DNA of 64,000 nucleotides from Niebla homalea (Eukaryota; Ascomycota; Lecanoromycetes; Lecanorales; Ramalinaceae), in the NCBI GenBank assembly GCA_019925105.1, contig JAHGAU010000001.1, positions 2,418,001-2,482,000 on the forward strand. Reading direction: 5' to 3'. The position numbers and the translations under genes were made by a program. How positions within the stretch are numbered: the stretch's first letter is position 1; the number at the start of each line of letters is the position of its first letter. The notes beneath the pieces are model-generated. The model was given only the letters and a program-made list of their open reading frames with translations, was not told the DNA's origin and made no database searches. Positions 32,949-43,249 of the stretch are shown here, one piece after another.

Positions 32949-33380
32949 ATGACGGAATGCCATAAATTCGACCGAGAGATTCAGGAAGAGCTAGAGCAGT
33001 TCTGTACAAAGGTCTCGCAATCCGTCGGAAAACGAGCGATGGAAAGACGCTTGCGTGGTCGGGATTATGCACTTGTCAGCTGGACAATGCCAAGTGGGCA
33101 AAACTTTGTATGGCGAACACCAGAACTACTGGCATCTCATTGGAAACTTCGTATCCTAAAGCGACTGGCTGTACACCACAGATTCCAAGTTGATCCTCGC
33201 AGAGTGTCCCAACATATGACGCCAAGCCTCGAGGCCTAATGTGGTGCCATCATTGCTTTGCCGAAGGAAGAGCTTCCCGACCATCAAGAAGTCCGGAGAA
33301 ACATCTTCAACGTATACGGGGAAGACGGAGTCAGCCTTGCTTTATACGATGTAAGATTCCGAGATCATCCATCCAATTGA
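32949..33380 (+). pseudogene. Protein fragment broken by an in-frame TAA
   Basis: From an ATG at 32949 one frame runs to a TAA at 33237-33239 and then continues, in the same frame, to a TGA at 33378. Both sides look protein-like: FDREIQEELEQFCTKVS, ERRLRGRDYALVSWTM and HWKLRILKRLAVHHRFQVDP before the stop; GAIIALPKEELPDHQEVRRN and VYGEDGVSLALYDVRFRDHP after it. The stop could come from CAA by one C-to-T change at a CpA, the kind of change made by RIP. The family is not recognised. It might instead be two exons with an unseen splice, but no suitable acceptor lies between TAA and the second part. Confidence 0.45.
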
Positions 33381-34327
33381 ACAAAATGCGTCTTATATAT
33401 ACTGAAATGGGTAGAACATAGGAATGAGTAATGCTTGATACGATGCAAACTACGAAAAGTATCTCAGGGATCTACCCACATAAGCTCCCTAAGTAAAGGT
33501 AACCTGGCCCAGGAGCCTTGGATCGAATGTTCGGCAAAGCATCAAAGAGGCGTAGCACCGTAACATGAGGATGCAGTATACCTTCGCCGAGCACTACGTA
33601 TCAAGGGTTCCAGGGCAGAAGGTTGTAGCAAGCTTGGCATTGGTTGGTGCGCCCCATCAGACTTTGCGAGGAGAGTTAAAGCCAGGCACGCGACGTCAAA
33701 AGTTTTCTCCGCCATCCGCACGCAAAGAGCAGCAACGCAGGTCATTACAAAGGCGAGCGCTTACTGCGGGCTTTCCCAAAGAAGCAGAGATTGAGGCTGA
33801 GGTTGATGATCAGTGCACTTCAATATGAGGCTCTGCTTGCACATAACCCAAAAAGGATATGACATCCATTTTGATTGGTCTCGCTTCGTCGTAACCTCCA
33901 CGACATCGGCTCATAAGCATCGGCTCGTCGGCGTCGGCTCATCGGCACTTTTTTGTTTGTCATGTCAGACTGCTGAAATGCCAGATGGACGAAGAAAGTG
34001 AAACATTGCGCTGTTAATCTCGCTAGGCTTGGAGAATTGACGAGCCCACTGCAATTGCAGTCGCAGGATCTGCTCTCGACTAGTCAAAGGCTGAAGCGGC
34101 GTTGAGTACAGCACAAAATAACGTGCTTTCTGCAGGATGTTTCGTTTGAGGCTCGAGGAGTAAAGATTTTTCGAGGAAAAAATAGAACAGCATGTGGCTT
34201 GGCCCGGATGTTAGGAGGAGAAATCCATATATGTGCGAGGATGTTTCATGATAGTACGAAAAATCAAACCTTCGAGCTCATTTTGCGCCTCGATGGGAAT
34301 GTGGCTTGAGAGGATCAGATTGAGGGT
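33381..34327. other. Intergenic, no gene seen
   Basis: 3' flank of the aldehyde dehydrogenase gene and the region after the broken reading frame. Open frames near 33565-33828 are not convincing. Confidence 0.5.
33904..33946. repeat. Short CATCGGCTC/GTCGGCGTC direct repeats
   Basis: The word ATCGGCTC or TCGGC recurs five to six times within about 43 bp, an imperfect tandem array in non-coding sequence. Confidence 0.6.
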
Positions 34328-36295
34328 TTAATTTGAACGTACGACTTTCCACACCCCCAAGGCTCTCCTCCATCCCTCGGCATACCCAAGCTGAACTACC
34401 CCGTTGCACATCTGCCACCCCTTGGTCACATCAGGAATAGGATAATCAAGCGCTCCCGGAATGCTCGTACTCAGTAACGAAGGAAACCGGTCACGACACA
34501 AAGCCTTGGTGTTGCATAAGCTCCTCAATCCCTCTTGTCCTCCAAACCTGCCATACCCACTTTCCTTCACGCCTCCGAAAGGCAGCGACACCGCATAGAA
34601 TACTCCAAAATCGTTGACGGAGATCATCCCTGCATGTACTTCTGTAATGATTCTGTCGAGGTTGGCTTTTGAAGTACCGAACACGGAGGCGCCCAGAGCG
34701 TGCGGCGTTGAATTTGCAGTGGTGATAGCTTCGTCGATCGAGGGAGCGCGCATCAAGACGCAGATGGGAGCGAAGACTTCTTCTTGAGCGATCCGCATGG
34801 AAGGCGTGACATCCACCAATAACGTTGGAGCGAAGTAGTGTCCACCCGGATGCTTCGGATGCTCGAATCGTTGTCCGCCAACAAGGCATCGAGCTCCTTG
34901 AGACACTGCTCCTGAAATGAGAGACTCAAGATATTGGAAACGATCGCCGTTGATCATCGCGCCCACATCGACACCCTCGTCATCTTCGAGCGAGCTGCCA
35001 ACTCGAAGGGAGTTGATAGTTCTCGTCAGAATGTCTATCAGCTCATTATAGATATGGGGGAGGCAAATGATCCGTTCGATGCCGATACAATTCTGCCCAG
35101 CTGATTGGAACGTGCCTCGCATCAAGATACTGGCGACTTTGTGGACGTCTCTGATATCATCCAGTACGATGGCAGGATCCTTTCCACCTAGCTCAAGGCA
35201 CACCGGTGTTAGATGCTTGGCTGCTGATTTAGCCACTTTATGCGCGATGGGGCGTGAGCCGATGAAGGTGATATGGGATATGTCGGGATGGGAGGTCAGA
35301 TGATCTGCCTCGGAAGGCCAGCAAACAATGGGTTGAACGAGATCGGGCGAGTGGCCACAGGCTTGCAGAGCGGCTTTGACAATTTTAGCGTATTGGAAGG
35401 TGCTCCACGCTGTGTTCTCCGACGCCTTCACGATAATGGCGGAGCCAGTGAAGAGCGTTGAGATAATTGGAGAGAGGAAGTTGTGGAAAGGGTAGCTTTG
35501 GCGAAAATGAGCATTTGTGTTGTCTACAGCCGAACGGGAGACTTACTTCCAACTGACGCAGGCTGCTAGGATGCCCAATGGCTCCCATCTGACCTCGTTG
35601 TGCTTGTACATCATAAGGAAGCTTGTGGGTCGCTGTTCGGCGCGTAGAGAGCGCTCTCCATAATCGATTGTCCATTTGAGCTTCTCTACAGTGACCAATA
35701 TTTCGCCAAAAGAGGCATCAATCTTGGTCTTGCCAGAGTCAAGACAGGCTATTGTTGCAATAGTATCTTGGTTTTCGAGGATGTACCTGGAAGGAGACCA
35801 GCATCATCAGGGCCAGCTGCACAACAACGGGGGTGGGCACGGTCTTCATACTTCAACAACGTTCGCAACACTCTCCTGCGTTGCTTGAAGGTGGTTTTTG
35901 CCCATTCCTTCTGTGCTTCTTTGGCCCTTGCAATTGCTATGTCAATACCATTCGTGGTCGCAGGATTCACACAGCCAAGGAGTTGTCCGTTGGCTGGGCA
36001 GTAACATTGAATGGCGCTTGATCCAGAGCTCTGTCTGATGAATCAGCGTAAGCTAGGAGCGTAATGGAGACGATCAAAGAACCCTGAGACTCGGCTGCTT
36101 CAAGATGTGCCCCCTCCATTCTGCACGACACTGGTCTGGCCGTGGCACTCTGAAATTGACGGCGCGCTCTCCATCATTTGAGAGCACGACGAGATTGAAG
36201 ACGAGGATGACAAAAGCGACAGAAACCACCAAAGTCACAAGTGCTGATATGGGCACATGTTGTTGCGACAGCCAATGTTGATTGAACGCATCCAT
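34328..36295 (-). CDS. MSC7: ER-anchored aldehyde dehydrogenase, MSC7 type
   Basis: Exons 36295-36083, 36030-35852, 35786-35547 and 35495-34328 (introns 51-65 bp) give 599 residues. An N-terminal membrane anchor (ISALVTLVVSVAFVILVFNL) precedes an aldehyde dehydrogenase domain. Visible elements are CYCPANGQLLGCVNP, the WKTTF-type helix with KQRRRVLRTLLKY, WEPLGILAACVSWNYPFHN, the NAD site KASENTAWS and ITFIGSRPIAHKV, the general base Glu312 in LELGGKDPA, and catalytic Cys347 in FQSAGQNCIGIER. The conserved PFGGVKESGYGRFGG loop is present. This is the fungal membrane-bound class related to yeast MSC7, whose substrate is not established. The first exon donor GTTCTT is weak, but the phase and family sequence support it. 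Confidence 0.88.
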
Positions 36296-36699
36296 TGCAG
36301 ATCTGCAGCGGCAAAGTCCGTGTTTTGTGCTTACCTACCAAGCCTACCTACGAGGCTAAGATAGTTCATCTCACGAAATCACATGATTCTAATCCGTACC
36401 GGTCTTGGATATTCGGACTCCAGATTTTGAACTTTGAACTTTGAAGAAATTGGAGGGCAAATGTCATTGATTTCTTCAAGGGGTAGTATGCACCTAACAA
36501 CCCTTTCACACTGCTGCCAGTGCTAGTGAGACAATACACTTGTTCAGCCCGCACGCTCCTCAGCTCGCTACCATTATTCTCTCCTCCACACTCGAATGCA
36601 TGCCACAAAAATCAAGAAAGCAAGTGGTATCATAGGTATCGCAGTACTCCGTCAAATCTGCTGTGTCTGCCGCTTTCTCCCGAATGCATAATATAGGCT
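36296..36699. other. Intergenic, dehydrogenase promoter
   Basis: Promoter of the MSC7-type gene and distal 3' flank of the small hydrophobic protein gene. Confidence 0.5.
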
Positions 36700-36762
36700 C
36701 CCCAAGGTCAAGCCTAGCTATCCTTGCCCTTTTCCCAAGCTAGGCTTCATGTGACCTTGGGG
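36700..36762. repeat. 20-bp inverted repeat with 18-nt loop
   Basis: The left arm CCCCAAGGTCAAGCCTAGCT (36700-36719) pairs perfectly with the right arm at 36738-36762, apart from one 5-nt bulge (CATGA/TCATG) in the right arm. The loop is 36720-36737. On the minus strand the structure begins one base after the stop codon of the small protein gene at 36764, so it would form a hairpin at the start of its 3' UTR. Confidence 0.85.
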
Positions 36763-36763
36763 A

Positions 36764-37032
36764 CTAGACTGCACTTGTTGTTCTATGTCTCCGACCGCCA
36801 GCGCGGTTGCATGTGAGGCAGCCGATGATGATGTCGAAGACAGCGACAATGCCGTTAACGATGGCCTTGAGAATCGAACCAATGGCGTTGACAACGGTCA
36901 TTATACAGGCGCCGATGGCCTGGAAGACGGACTTGATCTAGAAGGACGAGCAGAGTCAGTAATGAATCATGTACAACAGTATAGATCAAGTGAGAAACCA
37001 GTAGCACTTACGCATGAGACGACGGCACCCAT
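36764..37032 (-). CDS. 64-residue hydrophobic protein, possibly lipid-anchored
   Basis: Minus exons 37032-37012 (MGAVVSC) and 36937-36764, with a 74-bp intron (GTAAGT...TTCTAG). The second exon reads IKSVFQAIGACIMTVVNAIG, SILKAIVNGIVAVFDIII, then GCLTCNRAGGRRHRTTSAV. The body is a hydrophobic or amphipathic helix pair with periodic Gly/Ala. Gly2 and Cys7 of MGAVVSC would suit N-myristoylation and palmitoylation; this is inference. Very similar small proteins occur across filamentous ascomycetes, without a known function. The plus-strand frame of 101 codons opposite this gene is its antisense. Confidence 0.82.
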
Positions 37033-37761
37033 CTTGAATGACTATAAGACGATACTGTTTGATCGTGTATGTCGAATGGTCGAGGTGTGAACAAAGCGTG
37101 CGCAGAGGATAGGACTGCCTGAAGATAGGAAGCAGATGCAAGTGGAGTAGGATGCTTTCTTCAAATGTATCGGATGAAGAGAAGAAGAGAAAAAGTTACT
37201 GAGGACGACAAATTGGCTGTAGTACTAAGGAGTAGTGTCAGCCGCGAACGAGCCTTGTCACTTCCCTGTTACAGACCGAATGCCAAAAACGAAGGGATGC
37301 AATTTCCTTTTCAAAACTGGGAAACACTCCACCCTTTTATGCACGACCCAAGACACTTCATCCGGCGCACTCTCGTCACATTGCTTTTGTTCCGACCTAT
37401 CGAAACGCGCCATGGCTGCAGGCGACATGAGAACGCTACATCACATGCGCCTTCTGACTTTCTTGGATGTCACGAGGTCGACCTTGGAAGAGATTTTTGA
37501 TTGGTGGAGATCCAATTTGACGGCTTGGCATGTAGCTCCAACGCCACAGCTCAGCCACTCAGGGTCACGATCGACGAACCTTAATTTTGCTAGCACTAAA
37601 TTAGAACATTTAGTGACACATCAGCCACACATTGTACGATCTTCATCAATACTTCGACGCGCATTTTGATGCTGATCCGTTGATCTTGCCCCCTTCAGAC
37701 CTTCACAGGCAATCAACTCCACAGAAAACCTGTACTTTGTCCCGCGTGAGCGACTCCGAAG
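37033..37761. other. Divergent promoter region
   Basis: Lies between the start of the small hydrophobic protein gene (minus) and that of the F-box-like gene (plus). No further gene supported. Confidence 0.5.
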
Positions 37762-38925
37762 ATGGAATCTTATGTGAGGACGCCTTTGCATGATCTTACA
37801 CCAGTACGAATTCGGGGCAAGCGGTACGCTTCAGGACAGAAGCCTACCGCACAAACCAAAGTCAACAACACATATTCCAGCTCTTCGTACATTGTCGAGA
37901 ACTCGAAACGCCCTCAACAATCGCGTCTCGAGAGCCTGCCGACGGAGTTGCTCCACCTCATTTTTCGATTTTCCCCAAACATCTATCTTCCCTTGGCTTC
38001 ACCAACATTAGGCCAAGTCCTATCCGACAAGGCCATCAAAACTCATGTTGTTATTCAAACGCTGTCCAACCGTCAGACTTTGATCGAGGCCGTAGCAGAG
38101 GCAAGCGGTCATATCTCCATTGCCTCTCTGCAATCGGAGGTTCTGAACCGCAAATGGCTCACTTTTGAATTCTTACGCGATGCCCTGAAGGAGGCAGCGA
38201 AGCTCCCAGATCCGCACGCGTTCTCAGATTATGCGACCAAGGCCGGAAGTGATGAGAGTTCGAACGCATCAGGCCATGAAACAGACTCTGACACAAGCTC
38301 CGCAACAAGTTCCGATCCACCTCTAGTGCGGAAGTTGAAAGAGGACAATAAGTTCTCTCTGTACTCAATCCTCGATCTTAACCAATGCACAGCAGTGCCT
38401 GTCAAACTTCTTCATGGACCCTGGACAGACTCCAAAATCGCGCTGCTGAGGTTGCTCTTCCGGGCGGGTGCGTCCATTGAGCGTGTAACCTCTACGGACG
38501 ACGAAGTCGCTTCGGCCAGCTTACTAGAAGCTCTGAAGTCTCGGCATAGGGAGGTCGCGTTGGTATTACTTCCATGGCCACATTGGGAATTCCCGTACGA
38601 CATGGAAAACTTCACCGAAGCGCAGAATGTCGGCGTTGTTCCAGACACACACCACTTCCGCGCTGCGATATTCGAAGGCGGCTGCGATCGTGAGATCGTG
38701 TTGACGATGCTGATACTACCAAACACAGACATTGATCGCGGGGATCGAGTCGTCTGGAAGTGGATCCACGATCGCATCTCGATTGGTGATGCAACTGGAT
38801 CATGGCTGGAGAAGGCATTGGACGATACGAACGGACTGGGAGACGACCCCATAGGAAGAATGCAGTACATAGAAGACCAGTTCAAAGGCCGACAATTCCG
38901 GCAACGAGTCTTTTCCCAGCATTAA
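37762..38925 (+). CDS. F-box-like protein with ankyrin-like C-terminal region
   Basis: A single exon of 387 residues. Residues 56-95 (RLESLPTELLHLIFRFSPN, followed by LPLASPTLGQVLSD) match the fungal F-box start, which binds Skp1 in SCF ubiquitin ligases. An acidic Ser-rich linker follows (GHETDSDTSSATSSDPP). The C-terminal half contains helix pairs such as SKIALLRLLFRAGASIE and SASLLEALKSRHREVALVLL that look like degenerate ankyrin repeats. Substrate binding through the C-terminal part is inferred from this architecture. Large, poorly conserved families of this type are common in filamentous fungi. Confidence 0.75.
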   Translation: MESYVRTPLHDLTPVRIRGKRYASGQKPTAQTKVNNTYSSSSYIVENSKRPQQSRLESLPTELLHLIFRFSPNIYLPLASPTLGQVLSDKAIKTHVVIQTLSNRQTLIEAVAEASGHISIASLQSEVLNRKWLTFEFLRDALKEAAKLPDPHAFSDYATKAGSDESSNASGHETDSDTSSATSSDPPLVRKLKEDNKFSLYSILDLNQCTAVPVKLLHGPWTDSKIALLRLLFRAGASIERVTSTDDEVASASLLEALKSRHREVALVLLPWPHWEFPYDMENFTEAQNVGVVPDTHHFRAAIFEGGCDREIVLTMLILPNTDIDRGDRVVWKWIHDRISIGDATGSWLEKALDDTNGLGDDPIGRMQYIEDQFKGRQFRQRVFSQH

Positions 38926-39053
38926 GGTGTGGATATGAAGATATGCAGCACGCTGATGAAACCTACTAGACATCACGCCATATGAGGATGACATAAACCA
39001 CCAGCTGATATTTACTGCCGACCAAGATAAATACATTATGTTTAGATTTCGGT

Positions 39054-41185
39054 CTACGACATGAGCATTTGGACGGCCCAAGTGACATTCTGTGAGTGAT
39101 CTCAACCTTAGCGACAGTTTCAAACACTATTTGATGGAGGATGGAAGGAAGGAAGGCATACTGGAGAAAAGACCAGGAAGGGAGAATGTACTTACCAGAG
39201 TCCTCAAATCCCCATAGTGCTGCCCAACACCCAAAAATACGACGGGGATCCCAGTCGCATGCACCATACTGACCAAACTGCCCACCATGTCTCCCACCGT
39301 GTCACATTTACTTATGATGAACCCATCCAACCGCCTGCCCTTGCCAAACGCCTGATTAAACGCCCTGGCCTGCGCAACGCTATCCGTCCCGACCAGCGCC
39401 TCCCCTACCATCAGTATCTTGTCCGGCTTCGCGAACTGCGCAAACTTCTCCAGCGACGACATAAGTCTCGTGTCATTATGCCGCCTCCCCGCCGTATCGA
39501 TGAGCACAACATCAAAAGCCTGCTGCGCAGCGTAGGAGATTGCATCTTTGGCGATATTCGCTGCGTCCTTGCCGTATCCCCTTTCGTACAGCTCCACCAC
39601 CCCCAGATGTTCGCGTTCGCTCAATTCTTGGAGGTTGCGCGCGTGCACCCGCAGCTGCTCGACAGCGCCCGAGCGAAAGGTATCGCACGCGGCGATGAGC
39701 AACGAAAACTTATTTTGGAGGAGGAAGAAGGCGAGTTTGGATAGATTTGTAGATTTGCCGACGCCGTTGACGCCGACGATGGAGATGACGTAAGGGCGGG
39801 GGTTGGAAGCAAAGGGACCGGGAGGGGGTTTGGTAACGGTGGTGATGGAGCGGAGGATGTCGAGAGAGGTGGTCGGGGTGAGGAGTTGGCGGAGGGAGGT
39901 GGAGAGGGAGGAGCGGATCGTTGCATCAACGGACTCGAAGCTGCCGGTCTTCACACCGGTCAATTCCTTCTCAACGCTTTCGCATAATCGGACTGCTGCT
40001 TCACGAGCCACGTTCTTCTTCAGGAGGTGCTCTTCCATGCCCTTGATTGGTTTGTCCAGGTCTGACTTGGTGAGGACCTTGCCGCCAACGACGTTCCTGA
40101 AGAGACCGCTAATGGCGCCTAGGCTTGACTCGACCACTCCCATCGAGCTAGGTGGTTGCTGCTGGACTCTCTTGTCTTCCGCATTCTGGAGCATGGAGTG
40201 GACCTCGCTGTCCAAATCTTTCAGCACGTATTGCCCTTTACTTGTCCTGCTCCCAGCTGCTTCCATATTGACGGACTCACTGCCAGCCGCAGGCACATCA
40301 GCGTCGCTCGATACGCCATTACTCCGAGCCGAGTAATCCAGAACAGCGCCGTCATCCTCGCCAGCCGTCCCGTCATCATCCCACCTCCTCATCTTTTTGG
40401 AGCTGTCTTTCTTTCCCTTTGGCTTCTTTTCATCGCCAGAGGATGCGGCATTGAACGTTCCTGCTGCAGCTTTCTTCGCTCGTCTGGATGCGCCTTTGGG
40501 AAGGCTTCCGCCGGCTAGGATTTGGCTCGCGGGTGTGTTAGGTCGTGACGAATTGGGCGTGGAATTTGAGGATATGCCACCGCCCCTGGCCTTCACTTGC
40601 TGGTCTCCCGAGCCAAGACCTGGTATTGGTGGCGGTGCATCATCTTGTATTGGAGCTGACGATTTTGACGCAAGGGCATCCTGAACCTGTGTTTGAGGAG
40701 CATTGCGCTCGCTCTTTGACGCAGAAGCCTCCAATTCCTTGACCTGCTGATCGAAGTACTGGTCGAAGTCGCACTCCACCACGCTTGTATGCGGTTTCCT
40801 CAGCTGCTCGCCATAAAGATCTGTGAATATGACTCTAAGGTTGTCCAAGAGCTTGTCTATCCATGTGAGATGTAATAGAGACTGATATACTGCCTATCTT
40901 CTCCATTAGCCTCCGTCATCTCAACACGCGGACGCTACCCCACCATACCACGAATATTAAGCCCAGATCTGTGGCGCTGGTCCATCTCAACGTGTACTGG
41001 TCCCTCGTATAGCTGGGATTCCTCGAGGCAGACGCCTCCTCTGCAGCGGTTGCGCCTGGAAGCACCTTCTCCTCAATGAAGACATCCTTGACAAAATTGT
41101 TGATGAGGCTAGGGCTGATCTTGGTGTATGATTTGGACCACAGAACAACGCCTGATGTAGTGAATATTTCGAAGCTGTCTAACAT
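39054..41185 (-). CDS. SRP101: Signal recognition particle receptor subunit alpha
   Basis: Exons 41185-40949, 40893-39196 and 39089-39054 give 656 residues; introns are 55 and 106 bp. The N-terminal SRX domain (MLDSFEIFTTSGVVLWSKSY, VAVYQSLLHLTWIDKLLDN) binds SRP receptor beta at the ER. A Ser/Lys-rich linker follows, then the NG GTPase domain with G1 GVNGVGKS (about 453-460), the DTFRSGAVEQLR insertion-box motif, G3 DTAGRR (about 548-553) and G4 SKCD (about 610-613). The end GVGQHYGDLRTL plus the 12-codon last exon NVTWAVQMLMS restores the conserved W-A-V-x-x-L-M terminus. The first intron has two AG acceptors four bases apart; only the first keeps the frame. Confidence 0.95.
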
Positions 41186-41421
41186 TTTGTGACGGGCTCA
41201 TTGGGATTATTGTGCAAAAGGAGCTTGGGTATTAATAAACTCGAGAGCCGCGAGCCACAGGCTCAGGCCACAGGCCACACGCCACCTCGGCAGAAATTCG
41301 GCATCATGCCTATAAGAAAAGGGACCAGACACATGCTTCACTAACATCTCCTTCAGCACGACACAGTAGCTATCCTTTGGCTGCGCATCGCTCTCCACGG
41401 TCTTGCCCTCGCAGATCCATC
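41186..41421. promoter_or_regulatory. Shared divergent promoter of SRP receptor alpha and YIF1
   Basis: Only 236 bp separate the two divergent start codons of genes that both serve the ER and early secretory pathway. No specific binding site is claimed. Confidence 0.55.
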
Positions 41422-42554
41422 ATGCAGCGGTCCGGCTACAATCCTCCTCCAGCGCACTCCCCTCCACTCCACCACCCTGTTCCCCAGCATGTCTCTACTG
41501 TCCCCATGATGCGCTCTCCGCCCCCTCCGCAAGCCCAGAACAGCCAATACAGCGGGTCACCCTATGGCGGCCAGCAGCAGACGAGCAATGCCGGCGGCCA
41601 ATTCGCGCCCAACTTCAACTTCGGCGGCGTCGTCAACGACCAGACCGCACAGATGGGCTTCCAAATCGGCCAGCAAGCCATGAGAGGAGGAGCCGAATAC
41701 ATGGAAGCAAGCGTAGAATTCCCCCCAACTTGCCTGAAGTCCTCACATGCTAACCACTTTTTGGCAAATAGCTAAACCGCTACGTCTCCATCCCCGCGCT
41801 CAAACACTACTTCAACGTCACCACCCCCTACGTCCTCCGCAAACTCCTTCTCGTCCTCTTCCCCTGGCGCCACAAACCCTGGTCGCGCGCCCAGCGGCCC
41901 TCCCAATCCAGCGTCGCCCCCGGTCAACAACCTCCCGGCGCCAAGGGGTCCGCCCCGTCGTACCAGTACTACTTCCTGCCGCCCTCCCTCGACCTCAACT
42001 CCCCGGACCTCTACATCCCCACCATGGCGGTCGTGACGTACATCCTGCTGTCCACCCTCCTGGCCGGGCTCAGGGGGGCCTTCAAGCCGGAGATGATGGG
42101 CATCACGGCCACCACGGCGTTTGCCGTCATCGCCATCGAGATCCTGGCCTTGAAGTTCGGGACCTACATCCTGAGCATCTCCAATGATTCGCAGCTGCTC
42201 GATCTGATCGCGTACAGCGGGTACAAGTTCGTCGGCGTGATTGTCACCCTGGTGCTCGCCGAGCTGTTCAATCGGGGTCGGGGCACGGGGGGGTGGGCCG
42301 GGTGGACGGTCTTCGGGTACACCTTCCTGGCGAATGCGTTTTTCCTCCTGAGGAGTCTGAAGTATGTTTTGTTGCCCGATGCGGCGGGCGGGAGCGGTGG
42401 GGGAGCGGCGGGCAGTATGACAGTGGCGAGGAGTCAGAAGAATCGGAGGACGCAGTTTCTGTTCGTTTATAGCTACGTGGTGCAGTTCCTCTTCATGTGG
42501 GTGCTGAGTCGAGCGGACAGTGGAGCTGTCAAGGCGGTGGCAGCCCAAGCTTGA
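41422..42554 (+). CDS. YIF1: YIF1-family ER-Golgi membrane protein
   Basis: Exons 41422-41712 and 41772-42554 (intron 59 bp, GTAGAA...AATAG) give 357 residues. A Pro/Gln-rich cytosolic N-terminus leads to LNRYVSIPALKHYFNVTTPY and VLRKLLLVLFPWRHKPW, the YIF1 signature. Several membrane helices follow: MAVVTYILLSTLLAGLRG, GITATTAFAVIAIEILALKF, YKFVGVIVTLVLAELF, WTVFGYTFLANAFFLLRSL and FVYSYVVQFLFMWVLS. Yif1 works with Yip1 and Rab GTPases in COPII vesicle fusion at the Golgi. The segment DLYIPTMAVVTYILLSTL is typical of this family. The start is the first ATG in the frame. Confidence 0.93.
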
Positions 42555-43249
42555 CGGACGAGGGGAGGAGCGAAGCGAAGGGGTGGATTGTGAAACAGAT
42601 AAAAAGTCCTTGGAAACCGAATAGAAAACCCTCTCCATCTGATGCCTAACCGCAGTGTATGCAAGTCATTCGCGGGCTTGAATGCCAACGTTCTTACAAA
42701 GTGATGGCTGCGAAGGAGAGGTTGATTGATTATGTAGTAAATTCTGCTAAGCTACCTAATCAAGCTGCTGCAGTATCCTCTGGTGTGAAGCCCGTGAAGT
42801 AGTGGGTTGTGCTTATCTAAAACAGGCTTGTGCCTATCAAAAACAGGCTGCCCTGACTTTGTGACATGCAAATGTAAGCCATGAGATGAGACAAGCAGCC
42901 GTGTTGATGCCGTTTGTTCTACCTTCACAGCTCTCCATTTACGTGGACGATTATGCTCACGATTTCCAAGCACCTTGCCGTCCGTCCCCTTTCAATGTCG
43001 AAAGAACAAGAAGGACTATAATCAGTCATAATGCACGCGAGCTAGACACCTGCCATCGGGTAGAGAATGTTCCGAAATCGTTGACAGATCCAGGGCCATG
43101 GATTATGAGATGCCGAAAAAATCCGAGAGCGTTCTTGATGGGTATCATTACCACTGACACCGTACTGTAAATTATATGTGTTGTGTCTCATGTCGGCCGT
43201 GTCCAGAGTTAATGGGAAAGGTCGTTCCGGTTGCGTGATTCGATTCGAC
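42555..43249. other. Convergent 3' flanks
   Basis: Between YIF1 and the GPCR-RGS gene. The word AAAACAGGCT occurs twice near 42820-42850. No gene seen. Confidence 0.55.

Noticed and set aside
36785..37090. 101-codon plus-strand reading frame with an acidic start
   Set aside because: It is the antisense of the spliced 64-residue hydrophobic protein on the minus strand, which has clear splice sites and a recognised sequence.
41772..42638. 288-codon minus-strand frame
   Set aside because: Antisense of YIF1, whose plus-strand frame matches the family over its full length.
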